A stretch of 54,787 nucleotides of DNA from Myxococcales bacterium (GTDB taxonomy: Bacteria > Myxococcota > Polyangia > Polyangiales > Polyangiaceae): assembly GCA_003151595.1 (NCBI GenBank), contig PLXW01000134.1, forward strand, positions 1-54,787, written 5' to 3'. The notes under the pieces are model-generated. The model saw nothing but the letters and a program-made list of their open reading frames with translations. It was not told where the DNA came from and ran no database searches. Position 1 is the stretch's first letter; each line of letters starts with the position of its first letter. This document shows, in pieces, positions 33,413-42,121 of this stretch. The translations under genes were made by a program, and so were the position numbers.

Positions 33413-34897
33413 ATGCGCACTTCGACCCTCGGTTGTCTCGTCTCGTCGGCCGTTCTCGCTTCCCTCGCCGTCGCGTGCTCCGCGGCCCCCGAGGACGATT
33501 CACTCGGATCGTCGCAACAGGCGGCGAGCGCGAGCTCGGGAGGGACGACGACGACCGGTGGGGGCGGCGGTGGCTACACCTCCGATGGCCACGCCGACAT
33601 TTTCTGGAAGCACGGCAGCGGCGTCGCGTACGCCTCGGCGAGCGCGAACGCGAGCAACGAGATCTCGCTCTGGCACTACGAGCCGGGCGGGAACACCGAG
33701 ATGCGCGCGATCGACGCCGGCACGATGGCCGCCGGGCTCACCGAGGTCGCGGAGGGGGACTTCTGGGGGGACAACTCGAAGGGCGTGCTCCTCTGCGGCT
33801 ACGTCACGCACGACTGCAGCGCGTGGAAAATGCTGGGCGGCGCGATCATCGGCAACGCGCACGTCGGCGCGATCGGGGCGACATGGATGTTCGCCGGCAC
33901 GTACGACCTCGACGGCGACGGACGAAAGGACATCGTGTGGATGGACCAATCGACGGGCGTTCACGTTTGGTTCATGAACGGCCCCTCGTATCGCCAGGTC
34001 GACTCGAACAGCGTCACGCTGCGCAACCCCGTGGGCGTGGGGAAGCTCGACGGCGTGAACCCGTATCTCGTCGAGCTCGACAATCAGAACGTGATGCGCG
34101 CCGTTCGCATCGCCAGCAACGGCACGCTCGTCGGCGGTGAGCAGTACGTCTCTCCGCAGCAATCGCCCTGGTACGTGATCCCCGGAGTGGGCGACGCCGA
34201 CGGCGACGGCAAAGCGGACCTCTTCTGGCGAAACACACAGACAGGTCAGGTCGGTGCGTGGCTCATGAACGGAACCTCGGCACGCGCGTACCCGATCCTC
34301 GGGACCGCCAGCCTCGCGTGGAACGCTTTGAACGTCGATGACTACGACGGCGACGGGCGCGTCGACCTCTTGTGGCGTGACGGGCAGAGCGAGCAGGTCT
34401 CCATCTGGTTCGCGAATCCGAACATGACCCTGCGCGACACGTCGATCATCGGCAGCACCGACTGCACGTGGGCGTTGGACCTCCGGGGGTACTACGTGAC
34501 GACGCTCTGTCCGGTGGCGCCGCCTCCGCCTCCGCCGAAGTGCGCCGCTCACGGCCAGCCCGTGACGAGCGCCGGGTGCTGCGACTCGAACGATCAGGCG
34601 TGGGGGGGTCTCTGCGAGACGAAGGACCCCGACGGCTGCGGGGTGCTCGACCTCGGGGTCGCGCGGCCGTGCTGCTTTCATCGCGCGACCCAGTGCGACA
34701 CGGGCGCCACCTGCGGGAAGATGCCGGGGGGGAGCTACCGTTGCTACGCGAACGGCAACGGGACGACGTCGTGTGGATCAGCGCCGGCCTTGACGTGCAG
34801 TATCGACTGCGGGAACGGCCCCATCGCCTCGGGCCAATACTGCTCGCAGCAGGATGCGAACACCGCGGTGACGCCTTGCCAGGCGACCTGCCCTTGA
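33413..34897 (+). CDS. FG-GAP/VCBS-repeat lipoprotein with Cys-rich tail
   Basis: A 494-aa lipoprotein. Signal peptide SAVLASLAVAC, then a Ser/Gly/Thr linker and a beta-propeller of VCBS/FG-GAP blades with calcium loops DLDGDGRKD, DADGDGKAD and DYDGDGRVD, each followed by I/L-x-W-type strands (IVWMDQSTG, LFWRNTQTG, LLWRDGQSE). A PPPPPP hinge precedes a Cys-rich C-terminal domain of about 110 residues. Such proteins sit on the cell surface and bind ligands or partners. The ATG at 33413 is preceded by GGAGAAA; the long upstream frame is not coding. Confidence 0.85.
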   Translation: MRTSTLGCLVSSAVLASLAVACSAAPEDDSLGSSQQAASASSGGTTTTGGGGGGYTSDGHADIFWKHGSGVAYASASANASNEISLWHYEPGGNTEMRAIDAGTMAAGLTEVAEGDFWGDNSKGVLLCGYVTHDCSAWKMLGGAIIGNAHVGAIGATWMFAGTYDLDGDGRKDIVWMDQSTGVHVWFMNGPSYRQVDSNSVTLRNPVGVGKLDGVNPYLVELDNQNVMRAVRIASNGTLVGGEQYVSPQQSPWYVIPGVGDADGDGKADLFWRNTQTGQVGAWLMNGTSARAYPILGTASLAWNALNVDDYDGDGRVDLLWRDGQSEQVSIWFANPNMTLRDTSIIGSTDCTWALDLRGYYVTTLCPVAPPPPPPKCAAHGQPVTSAGCCDSNDQAWGGLCETKDPDGCGVLDLGVARPCCFHRATQCDTGATCGKMPGGSYRCYANGNGTTSCGSAPALTCSIDCGNGPIASGQYCSQQDANTAVTPCQATCP

Positions 34898-34921
34898 CCT
34901 GACTCGACGGAGCCGCGACGC

Positions 34922-34952
34922 GCCCGCTCGTCCGAAATCCGGCCGAGCGGGC
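34922..34952. terminator. Convergent-gene hairpin
   Basis: GCCCGCTCG (34922-34930) pairs exactly with CGAGCGGGC (34944-34952) between the stops of the FG-GAP lipoprotein and dps. It has no T tract; a bidirectional stop or RNA-stabilising hairpin is likely. Confidence 0.5.
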
Positions 34953-34968
34953 CACGCGGAGTTCGCAG

Positions 34969-35520
34969 TCAGTGCCCCGTCGCGTCCGATCTCACCCCCG
35001 ACTCGAACAGGAACCACGCGCGACGCTCCGTCTGGTCGATCCAGTTTTCGATCAGGCTGGTCGTCGCGACGTCGCGGTGCTCGTCACAAACCTCGTGCGC
35101 CTCGCGCAGCCTGGAAGCGAGCGCGGTGTTGTCCTCGCGCAGCTCCGCGAGCATGTCCGACGCCTCGACGTAGTCAGCGTCGTTGTCGGGCACGCGGGTC
35201 ATCTCGGCGATCTGACCAATCGACGTGAGCGTTCGCGCGCCGACCTTTCGGACGCGCTCGGCGATCGGATCGGTCATCGCGAAGATCTGATCGGCCTGCT
35301 CGTCGAGCAACAAGTGGTAGTCGCGGAAGTGCGGCCCCGTGACGTGCCAGTGAAAGTTCTTCGTCTTCAAGTACAGCGAGAAGACGTCGGCGAGGACGGC
35401 GTTCATCGCCCCTCCGATGTCCTGCGCCGCGCGCTCACCGAGATCGCTCGGTGTCGTCGAGACGGCGACGCGCTGGCTTTCCATCTTCTGTCGCGACTCT
35501 TTCTTGAGAGGCTTCGCCAT
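34969..35520 (-). CDS. dps: Dps-family DNA-protecting ferritin
   Basis: A 183-aa Dps/miniferritin, which forms dodecamers that oxidise and store iron and protect DNA in starvation or peroxide stress. The ferroxidase motif KNFHWHVTGPHFRDYHLLLDE is intact, with the later ligands in DQADQIF. The C-terminus has NWIDQTERRAWFLFES as in Dps. The ATG at 35520 has GGAGGGATCCC directly before it. The extra 16 N-terminal codons of the longest frame are excluded. The basic N-terminus (MAKPLKKESRQK) could bind DNA. It is divergent from the redox cluster. Confidence 0.95.
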   Translation of the reverse strand: MAKPLKKESRQKMESQRVAVSTTPSDLGERAAQDIGGAMNAVLADVFSLYLKTKNFHWHVTGPHFRDYHLLLDEQADQIFAMTDPIAERVRKVGARTLTSIGQIAEMTRVPDNDADYVEASDMLAELREDNTALASRLREAHEVCDEHRDVATTSLIENWIDQTERRAWFLFESGVRSDATGH

Positions 35521-35701
35521 GGGATCCCTCCGTTGCGTTGCTCGTGATTCGTGAGCGGCGTATCGCATGCGACGACGCTTCGCCAGACTTCGAACGCGAT
35601 CTCGATCGTCATCGCGCGGCTCAGCTGGAGCGCGAGCGAGGTGCTCGAATCGTCGCTCGGTAGCGCTTTTCGCGACGGCCCCGCGGACTTACCTTTGCGC
35701 G

Positions 35702-37363
35702 ATGAAGAGCGACGTGTACGAGGAGCGGCGCGCTCAGATGTTCCCCACGCTCACCGACGCGCAGATCGCGCGCATCGCGGTGCATGCGAAACGGCGCTCG
35801 GTCGCGGCCGGCGAAATCTTGTTCGAGCAGGGGCAGTCCGGCGCGGGGATCCACGTCATCCTGTCGGGCCAGCTCGAGGTCGTTCGTCCGGGCGTCACCA
35901 CCAGCGATCAGATCACGGTGCACGGCCCAGGGCAGTTCACCGGCGAGGTGAGCTCGCTCGCCGGGCAACGGAGCCTCGTGCGCGGGCAGATGCGCGAGGC
36001 GGGCGAGGTGCTGGCGCTCGACCCCGAGGGGCTTCGCCGCGTGATCCAGGGCGACGCCGATCTGAGCGACGTGCTCATGCGCGCGTTCATCCTGCGGCGC
36101 GTGGGGCTCCTGTCGCGCGGCTTCGGCGACGCGACGGTGGTCGGCTCGAAGCACTCCGCGGGCACGCTGCGCATCCAGGAGTTCTTCACGCGCAACGGCC
36201 ACCCGTACGGCTACGTCGACATCGACGATGACAAGGACGTGCAGGTGCTGCTCGATCGCTTTCACGTGGGCGTCGGCGACGTGCCGGTCGTCATCTGCCG
36301 CGGCGAGACCGTGCTCAAGAACCCGACGATCGAAGAGGTCGCGGAGTGCTTCGGCATGAACGCCGCGATCGATCCCGACGCCTTGTTCGACCTCGTCGTC
36401 GTCGGCGCCGGCCCCGGCGGCCTGGCCGCGGCGGTCTACGGCGCCACCGAAGGGCTCAACGTCCTCGTCCTGGAGAGCGACTCGCCGGGAGGGCAGGCGG
36501 GCACGAGCTCGAAGATCGAGAACTACCTCGGCTTCCCCCTGGGAATCTCGGGGCAGGAGCTCACCGGTCGCGCGATCACGCAGGCGCAGAAGTTCGGCGC
36601 GAACATCGCCGTGGCGAAGACCGCGGTGCAGTTCCTCTGCGAGGGGAACGCGGGGTACGCCATCACGCTCTCCGACGGGTCGCGCGTGCACGCGCGCGCG
36701 GTGATCATCGCGAGCGGCGTCCGCTACCGGCGCCTCGAGCTCGCCGAGGTCTCGCGCTTCGAAGGGGTCGGCGTCTACTACGGAGCGACCGCGCTCGAGG
36801 CGCGCCTCTGTCGCGGTGAAGACGTGGTGGTCGTGGGCGGGGCCAACTCCGCCGGGCAGGCCGCCGTCTTCCTCTCGGGCCACTGCAGCCACGTCCACGT
36901 CCTGGTGCGAGGGTCGGGTCTCGCAGCGACCATGTCGCGCTACTTGATCCGGCGCATCGAAGAGACGCCGAACATCACGCTCTCGCCACACACCGAGATC
37001 GTCGGCCTCGAGGGGGACGATCGCCTGCGCGAAGTGCGATGGCGCAAACGCGACGAAGCGATCGAGACGCACCCGATCGCGCACGCCTTCCTCATGATCG
37101 GCGCGGAGGCGAACTCGCGCTGGCTCGAAGGGTGCGTAGCGCTCGACGAAAAGGGGTTCGTGAAGACCGGCACCGACGTGACGCCCGAGGATCTCACGCA
37201 CGCGCGATGGCCGCTCACGCGCGCGCCGTTCCTCCTCGAGACCAACCGTCCGCGCGTATTTGCCGTCGGCGACGTCAGGTCGGGGAGCGTGAAGCGCGTG
37301 GCGTCGGCGGTCGGCGAAGGATCGATCTGCGTGCAGCTCGTGCACCGGGCGCTGGCCGAATGA
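35702..37363 (+). CDS. cNMP-binding / glutaredoxin-like / thioredoxin-reductase-like protein
   Basis: A 553-aa flavoprotein. Residues about 10-140 form a cyclic-nucleotide-binding domain (FEQGQSGAGIHVILSGQLEVV, FTGEVSSLAG). Residues 150-215 form a glutaredoxin-like fold with no Cys where CPYC is expected (TRNGHPYGYVDID). Residues 225-553 form a TrxB-like FAD/NAD(P)H domain with GAGPGGLAAAVYGA, GGANSAG and the FAD motif VFAVGDVRSG. The redox CxxC is replaced by VYYGAT, as in the whole family, so it is not a classical thioredoxin reductase. The ATG at 35702 is chosen. Its stop overlaps egtB (ATGA). Regulation by a nucleotide or redox ligand is inferred. Confidence 0.9.
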   Translation: MKSDVYEERRAQMFPTLTDAQIARIAVHAKRRSVAAGEILFEQGQSGAGIHVILSGQLEVVRPGVTTSDQITVHGPGQFTGEVSSLAGQRSLVRGQMREAGEVLALDPEGLRRVIQGDADLSDVLMRAFILRRVGLLSRGFGDATVVGSKHSAGTLRIQEFFTRNGHPYGYVDIDDDKDVQVLLDRFHVGVGDVPVVICRGETVLKNPTIEEVAECFGMNAAIDPDALFDLVVVGAGPGGLAAAVYGATEGLNVLVLESDSPGGQAGTSSKIENYLGFPLGISGQELTGRAITQAQKFGANIAVAKTAVQFLCEGNAGYAITLSDGSRVHARAVIIASGVRYRRLELAEVSRFEGVGVYYGATALEARLCRGEDVVVVGGANSAGQAAVFLSGHCSHVHVLVRGSGLAATMSRYLIRRIEETPNITLSPHTEIVGLEGDDRLREVRWRKRDEAIETHPIAHAFLMIGAEANSRWLEGCVALDEKGFVKTGTDVTPEDLTHARWPLTRAPFLLETNRPRVFAVGDVRSGSVKRVASAVGEGSICVQLVHRALAE

Positions 37364-38670
37364 ACGGCGATCGTGAGCCGCTCCTCGCGCTCTTCACGGA
37401 GACGCGCGCGCGCACCGAGAGCCTCGCCGCGCGCCTCTCGGCCGAGGACCAGCAGCTCCAGTCGATGCCCGACGCGAGCCCGACGAAGTGGCATCGCGCG
37501 CACACGACGTGGTTCTTCGAGACGTTCGTGCTCGCGGCGGCCGGCGTCGGCCCGGTCGACGCGCGTTACGGCGCGCTCTTCAACTCGTACTACGACGCTG
37601 TCGGCCCGCGGCAGGCGCGCGGAAAGCGTGGGCTCCTGTCGCGGCCGAGCGCATCGGAGATCGGCGAGTACCGCCACCTCGTCGATGGCCGAATGACGAC
37701 CGTGATCACGGAAGCGCGCGACGACGACTTCGATCGTCTGCGCCCCGTCGTGACGCTCGGCATCGCGCACGAAGAGCAACACCAGGAGCTCATTCTCACC
37801 GACATCCATCATGCGTTCTCCGAGAGCCCGCTCCGCCCGTCGTTCCTCGGCGTCGCCGAAGATGCCCCGTACGCCGTCTCCCCAGCGCCGATTCGGTACG
37901 TCGCCTTCGACGGCGGCCTCCACGCGATCGGCGCCGCCGACTCCGAGCCCTTCGCGTTCGACAACGAGAGGCCGCGGCACAAGGAATGGATCGAGCCGTT
38001 CGAGATCGCCGACCGACTGGTGACGGTGCGAGAGCTCAAGGCCTTCTTCCGCGAAGGGGGCTACGAGCGACCGTCGCTGTGGCTGGCGGAGGGGTTCGAC
38101 TTCATCCGGAGCCACGACGTTCGCGCGCCGCTCTACGCCACGTTCGAAGACGATGCGCTTCACGCCTTCACGCTCGCCGGCATGCGCGTCCTCGCCGACG
38201 ACGAGCCCGCGACGCACCTCAGCTACTACGAGGCCGACGCGATCGCGCGATTCCTCGGCGCGCGCCTCCCGAGCGAAGCGGAATGGGAGATCGCGGCATC
38301 GAAGGCACCCATGGGGGCAAACATGGGGGCGAACATGGGGGCGAACATGGGGGCGAACTTTCTCGACGACCTCAGGCTTCGTCCGGGACCGGCGCAGCTC
38401 GCGCCGGCGAGCGACCGCGGCGTGCGCCAGCTCTTCGGCGACGCTTGGGAATGGACACGTTCAAGCTACGAGCCGTACCCCGGCTACGCGGCACCCGCGG
38501 GCGCGCTCGGCGAGTACAACGGCAAGTTCATGGTGAACCAGCGCGTGCTTCGCGGCGGCTCGTGCCTCACGCCGCGGCGCCACGTGCGCGCCTCGTACCG
38601 GAATTTCTGGCCGGCGCCGACGCGATTCCAGATGACGGGCGTGCGCTTGGCGCGGGAGGGCGCGCGATGA
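37360..38670 (+). CDS. egtB: Ergothioneine biosynthesis sulfoxide synthase EgtB
   Basis: A 436-aa non-heme iron enzyme that joins hercynine with cysteine or gamma-glutamylcysteine to a sulfoxide. The N-terminal DinB-like domain has the iron ligands: His in WHRAHTTWFFE and the HxxxHxE-type HEEQHQE (about 137-143). The C-terminal formylglycine-generating-enzyme-like fold has GGYERPSLW, RLPSEAEWE, GDAWEWTRSSY and RGGSC. A 12-bp repeat coding MGAN four times sits right after SEAEWEIAASKAP. The start overlaps the upstream flavoprotein stop and its stop overlaps egtD, so all three are coupled. Confidence 0.95.
   Translation: MNGDREPLLALFTETRARTESLAARLSAEDQQLQSMPDASPTKWHRAHTTWFFETFVLAAAGVGPVDARYGALFNSYYDAVGPRQARGKRGLLSRPSASEIGEYRHLVDGRMTTVITEARDDDFDRLRPVVTLGIAHEEQHQELILTDIHHAFSESPLRPSFLGVAEDAPYAVSPAPIRYVAFDGGLHAIGAADSEPFAFDNERPRHKEWIEPFEIADRLVTVRELKAFFREGGYERPSLWLAEGFDFIRSHDVRAPLYATFEDDALHAFTLAGMRVLADDEPATHLSYYEADAIARFLGARLPSEAEWEIAASKAPMGANMGANMGANMGANFLDDLRLRPGPAQLAPASDRGVRQLFGDAWEWTRSSYEPYPGYAAPAGALGEYNGKFMVNQRVLRGGSCLTPRRHVRASYRNFWPAPTRFQMTGVRLAREGAR
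38311..38358 (+). repeat. Four 12-bp in-frame repeats in egtB
   Basis: Units begin at 38311, 38323, 38335 and 38347, each ATGGGGGCRAAC, encoding MGAN four times. Being a multiple of three, length changes would keep the frame. It lies in a surface loop of the sulfatase-modifying-factor-like domain. Confidence 0.9.
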
Positions 38671-39656
38671 TCGCTGAAGCCACGAGGAGCGCGTCGTTCG
38701 ACGAAACGGTGGCCGCCGACGTCCGCCGCGGACTCACGTCGCGCCGCAAGTCGCTCCCACCGTACTTGCTCTACGACGCGATCGGCTCGCACCTCTACGA
38801 ACGCATCACCGAGCTCCCCGAGTACTACCTCACGCGAACCGAGCGCGGAATTCTCCAGGCGCGCGCGAGCGACATGGTGGCGCACGCCGTCGCGGGGTCG
38901 GCTCGTCCGCTCGGCGTCATCGAGCTCGGCGCGGGGAGCGCGTCGAAGACCGAGATCGTCCTTCGCTCGGTCCTCGCGCGCCAGCCGGGATGCGTCTACG
39001 TGCCGATCGACATTTCGCGCGCCGCGATCGACGACGCGACGTGCCGCCTCGCCGTCGAGCTTCCGCGCGTCCGCGTGCGCCCGCTCGCGATGAGCCATCA
39101 TCAAGCGCTCCGTGCGCTTCAGGCCATCGAGGGGCCGCAGCTCGTCTTGTTCATCGGCAGCTCCATCGGCAACTTCGAAGACGGCGAAGCGGCAGCACTT
39201 CTGCGCGCGGTCGCGGCTTCGCTCGGCGCGGGGACGTCGCTCCTTCTCGGCATGGATCTCCGGAAGAGCCCCGACGTGCTCCTCCCCGCGTACGACGACG
39301 CGGCCGGAGTCACCGCGGCGTTCGACAAGAACGTGCTCGCGCGCATCAACCGCGAGCTCGGCGGTCGCTTCGATCTCGATCGCTTTCGTCACGTCGCGCG
39401 CTGGAACGATCGCGCGTCGCGGATCGAGATGCACCTCGAGAGCACGCGCGCGCAAGACGTCGCCATCGACGCGCTCGGCCTCCGCGTGCACTTCGACGCG
39501 GGCGAGACCATCCACACCGAATCGAGCATCAAGTACGATCTCGCGCGCGCCGAGCAGCTCCTCACGCGCGGAGGCTTCGCGCTCGAGACCACGTATTTCG
39601 ACGAGGCGCGCACCTTCGCCGTACACCTCGCGCGAGCCGGCCAACTCGCGGCGTAG
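38667..39656 (+). CDS. egtD: L-histidine N-alpha-methyltransferase EgtD
   Basis: A 329-aa SAM-dependent enzyme that trimethylates histidine to hercynine, the first ergothioneine step. The family markers are SLPPYLLYDAIGSHLYERI near the N-terminus, ELPEYYLTRTE, SAM motif IELGAGSASKT, IGSSIGNF, and the C-terminal TIHTESSIKY. Length is normal. The ATG lies in the egtB stop (ATGA). No egtC, egtE or egtA is present nearby, so the lyase step must be encoded elsewhere. It is followed 27 nt later by a UBP zinc-finger gene. Confidence 0.95.
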   Translation: MIAEATRSASFDETVAADVRRGLTSRRKSLPPYLLYDAIGSHLYERITELPEYYLTRTERGILQARASDMVAHAVAGSARPLGVIELGAGSASKTEIVLRSVLARQPGCVYVPIDISRAAIDDATCRLAVELPRVRVRPLAMSHHQALRALQAIEGPQLVLFIGSSIGNFEDGEAAALLRAVAASLGAGTSLLLGMDLRKSPDVLLPAYDDAAGVTAAFDKNVLARINRELGGRFDLDRFRHVARWNDRASRIEMHLESTRAQDVAIDALGLRVHFDAGETIHTESSIKYDLARAEQLLTRGGFALETTYFDEARTFAVHLARAGQLAA

Positions 39657-39683
39657 AACGGAAGAGAACAGGAGAAGAAGACG

Positions 39684-39983
39684 ATGATGACGAACGACGA
39701 CGGCATCGACCTCTCGGTCCCCTGCCCCCACGTGACCACCTCCTTGAAGCACCACGTTCATCGCCCGCCGCCCGGCTGCGAGGACTGCCTCAAGATCGGC
39801 GGCCAGTGGGTGCACCTTCGCGTCTGCCTGACGTGCGGGCACGTCGGCTGCTGCGACTCGTCGCCGAACCGGCACGCGACCGCTCACAACCACGCCACGA
39901 AGCACCCGATCGTCACCTCGGGCGAGGTCGGCGAGACGTGGGCGTACTGCTACCCCGACGATCAGTTTCTGTCGGCGGAGTAG
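39684..39983 (+). CDS. UBP-type zinc-finger protein
   Basis: A 99-aa single ZnF-UBP domain. Zinc ligands are spread over CPHV, CEDCL, RVCLTCGHVGCCDSS and HATAHNHATKHP. In eukaryotes this fold binds the ubiquitin C-terminus; bacterial one-domain versions have an unknown ligand. Genes of this type are often next to the cNMP-binding TrxB-like flavoprotein, and here egtB and egtD lie between the two. ATGs at 39684 and 39687 are both possible, with AGGAG about a dozen bases upstream. It is probably in the same operon. Confidence 0.88.
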   Translation: MMTNDDGIDLSVPCPHVTTSLKHHVHRPPPGCEDCLKIGGQWVHLRVCLTCGHVGCCDSSPNRHATAHNHATKHPIVTSGEVGETWAYCYPDDQFLSAE

Positions 39984-40004
39984 CGCTCACGCCTCGCACT
40001 CTCG

Positions 40005-40439
40005 TCAGATGAGCTTCGCGGTCAGCGTGATCGGCGTCGCCGCGAGCGCGCGCGAGAGCGGGCATGCCTTCTTCGCGGCCTCGGCGATCGTCAGGAACGC
40101 CGCTTGATCGATCCCGGGCACGCTCGCCTCGAGCTCGAGCGCGATCGTCTTGATCATGAACCCCTCCCCTTCCTTCTGGAGATCTACGGAGGCCGTGACG
40201 CTCAGCTCCTTCGCCACGTGACCCGCTCCGGTCAACGCGAACGCGACCGCCATCGTGAAGCAGCCGGCGTGCGCGGCGCCCAGCAGCTCCTCGGGGTTCG
40301 TGCCGGCCTTCCCGTCTTCGCTCTGAAAGCGCGTCCGAAATGAGTACGGCTGATCCTGGAGCGCGCCGCTCTGCGTGGTGAGCACGCCCGTGCCGTGAAG
40401 CCCATCGCCTTGCCATCGTGCGGTGCTCTTGCGGACCAT
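40005..40439 (-). CDS. OsmC-family peroxiredoxin
   Basis: A 144-aa hydroperoxidase of the OsmC group, reducing organic peroxides in the cytoplasm. Catalytic Cys60 lies in AAHAGCFTMA and Cys126 in KKACPLSRAL, both in the expected contexts. The N-terminus starts MVRKSTARWQGDG as in OsmC. A strong GGAGGAGG precedes the ATG at 40439. It is convergent with the zinc-finger gene and divides the redox cluster from the lipid-type operon upstream. Confidence 0.93.
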   Translation of the reverse strand: MVRKSTARWQGDGLHGTGVLTTQSGALQDQPYSFRTRFQSEDGKAGTNPEELLGAAHAGCFTMAVAFALTGAGHVAKELSVTASVDLQKEGEGFMIKTIALELEASVPGIDQAAFLTIAEAAKKACPLSRALAATPITLTAKLI

Positions 40440-40522
40440 GATCGACCTCCTCCGGTTGCGACGCGGGCTCGCGTCGGAATCACTTCGATGAACTGACTCT
40501 GCTCACGGTCGCGCGCGTTCGC

Positions 40523-42103
40523 TCACTGCGTCGCGATCCCCGCGCGCTTCCCGCGCAGCACGAACTTCTGCACCTTGCCCGTCGCCGTCTTCGGGAGCTC
40601 AGCGACGAAGTGGAACGCCTGAGGACACTTGAAGTGCGCGAGGCGCGCGCGCACGAACGCTCTCAGCTCTTCCGCCGTCGCCGCTGCGCCCGCGCGGAGC
40701 ACGATGAACGCGTTCGGCGCCTCGCCCCACTTCTCGTGCGGCATCCCCACGACGGCCGCCTCCTGCACCGATGCATGCTGGAGCAGCACCCCTTCGACCT
40801 CGACCGATGAGATGTTCTCGCCGCCGCTGATGATGACGTCCTTGATGCGGTCGCGCACCTCGGCGAAGCCGTCGGGGTGCACGACGGCGGCGTCGCCAGA
40901 GTGGAAGTAGCCGCCGCGGAACGCGAGCGCCGTGGCCTCGGGGTCGTCGTAGTACCCCTTCATGACGACGTTCCCGCGCGCGACGATCTCGCCGACGGTG
41001 GCGCCGTCGTGCGGAACCTCGTGCCCCTCCTCGTCGACCACGAGCACCTCGCCCGACGTCACGAGCTCGACGCCCTGGCGCGCCTTGACCACCGCGCGCT
41101 CCTCTTGCGAGAGGCCGGTGTGCTCGGGCCGCACCTCGCACACCGTGATGAACGGCGACGTCTCGGTGAGGCCGTACACGTGCGTGATGTCCCAGCCGAG
41201 ATCCCCCTCGACGCGCGCGATCGTCGCTGCCGCAGGGGGAGCGCCGGCGGTCAAGACGCGAACGCCGCCCGGTGCGCCGCGTCTCAGGTCGTCGGGTGCG
41301 TTGGCGATCCCGATGAGCACCGTGGGTGCGGCGCAGAGCATCGTGATCGATTCGCGCGCCAGCTCGGCGAAGATCCGCGCGGGCTCCACGCGCCGCAGAC
41401 AGACGTGCGCTCCGCCCACGGCGGTCACGATCCAGACGAACGTCCAGCCGTTCGCGTGAAACATGGGGAGCGTCCACAAGTAGCGCTCGGCCGGCGTCAT
41501 GTGGACGTGCACCAGCGTTCCGACCGCGTTGAGGTACGCGTTGCGGTGCGTGATCATCACCCCCTTGGGGCGCGCCGTCGTGCCGCTCGTGTAGTTGATC
41601 GTCAGAAGGTCCGTCTCGTCGATCGGCGGGCGATCGAAGTCGGGTGACGCGGTCTCGGCGATCAGCGTCTCGTAGTCGAGCCATCCATCTCGCGCGCCCC
41701 CTTCGAGCACGATGAAGTGCGCCACGCTCGGGACGCGATCGCGGATCGAATCGACCATCGCCACGTAGTCGGGGTGCACGCAGACGACCTTCGCCCCGCT
41801 GTGCGCGAGGATGTACGCGAAATCATCGGCGATGAGGCGGTAGTTGATCGGCACGAGCACCGCGCCGAGCTGCGGCACCGCGTAGAACGACTCGAGCTGC
41901 GCGAGCATGTTCGGCGCGATGGTCGCGACGCGGTCCCCCTTGCGAACCCCGAAGCGGCGCTGAAGGACGCTCGACCAGCGATCGCACCGGTCGAAGAACT
42001 GCGCGTACGTGAGACGCACGTCGCCATCGACGACGGCCTCGCGCTGCGGATGCAAACGGCGCGTCCGCCGCATGAACTCGAGAGGCGTGAGCGGCGTTTC
42101 CAT
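40523..42103 (-). CDS. Acyl-CoA synthetase (AMP-forming)
   Basis: A 526-aa ANL-superfamily ligase that activates a carboxylic or fatty acid with ATP and CoA. The P-loop NYTSGTTARPKGVMITHRN, the motif YGLTETSPF, the hinge RDRIKDVIISGGENIS and the C-terminal catalytic Lys region PKTATGKVQKF are all present. The ATG at 42103 (METPLTPLEFMRR) is preferred; a GTG at 42118 is in frame. It follows an MBL hydrolase gene by 18 nt on the same strand, so the two form an operon; a thioesterase/ligase pair in lipid or aromatic acid metabolism is a reasonable guess. The substrate cannot be read from the sequence. Confidence 0.92.
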   Translation of the reverse strand: METPLTPLEFMRRTRRLHPQREAVVDGDVRLTYAQFFDRCDRWSSVLQRRFGVRKGDRVATIAPNMLAQLESFYAVPQLGAVLVPINYRLIADDFAYILAHSGAKVVCVHPDYVAMVDSIRDRVPSVAHFIVLEGGARDGWLDYETLIAETASPDFDRPPIDETDLLTINYTSGTTARPKGVMITHRNAYLNAVGTLVHVHMTPAERYLWTLPMFHANGWTFVWIVTAVGGAHVCLRRVEPARIFAELARESITMLCAAPTVLIGIANAPDDLRRGAPGGVRVLTAGAPPAAATIARVEGDLGWDITHVYGLTETSPFITVCEVRPEHTGLSQEERAVVKARQGVELVTSGEVLVVDEEGHEVPHDGATVGEIVARGNVVMKGYYDDPEATALAFRGGYFHSGDAAVVHPDGFAEVRDRIKDVIISGGENISSVEVEGVLLQHASVQEAAVVGMPHEKWGEAPNAFIVLRAGAAATAEELRAFVRARLAHFKCPQAFHFVAELPKTATGKVQKFVLRGKRAGIATQ

Positions 42104-42121
42104 GCGCCGACGATACACCTC

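Noticed and set aside
35702..37363. Loss of the CxxC in the TrxB-like domain as an inactivating mutation.
   Set aside because: The VYYGAT replacement is characteristic of the whole cNMP-binding TrxB-like family, so it is not a defect of this copy.
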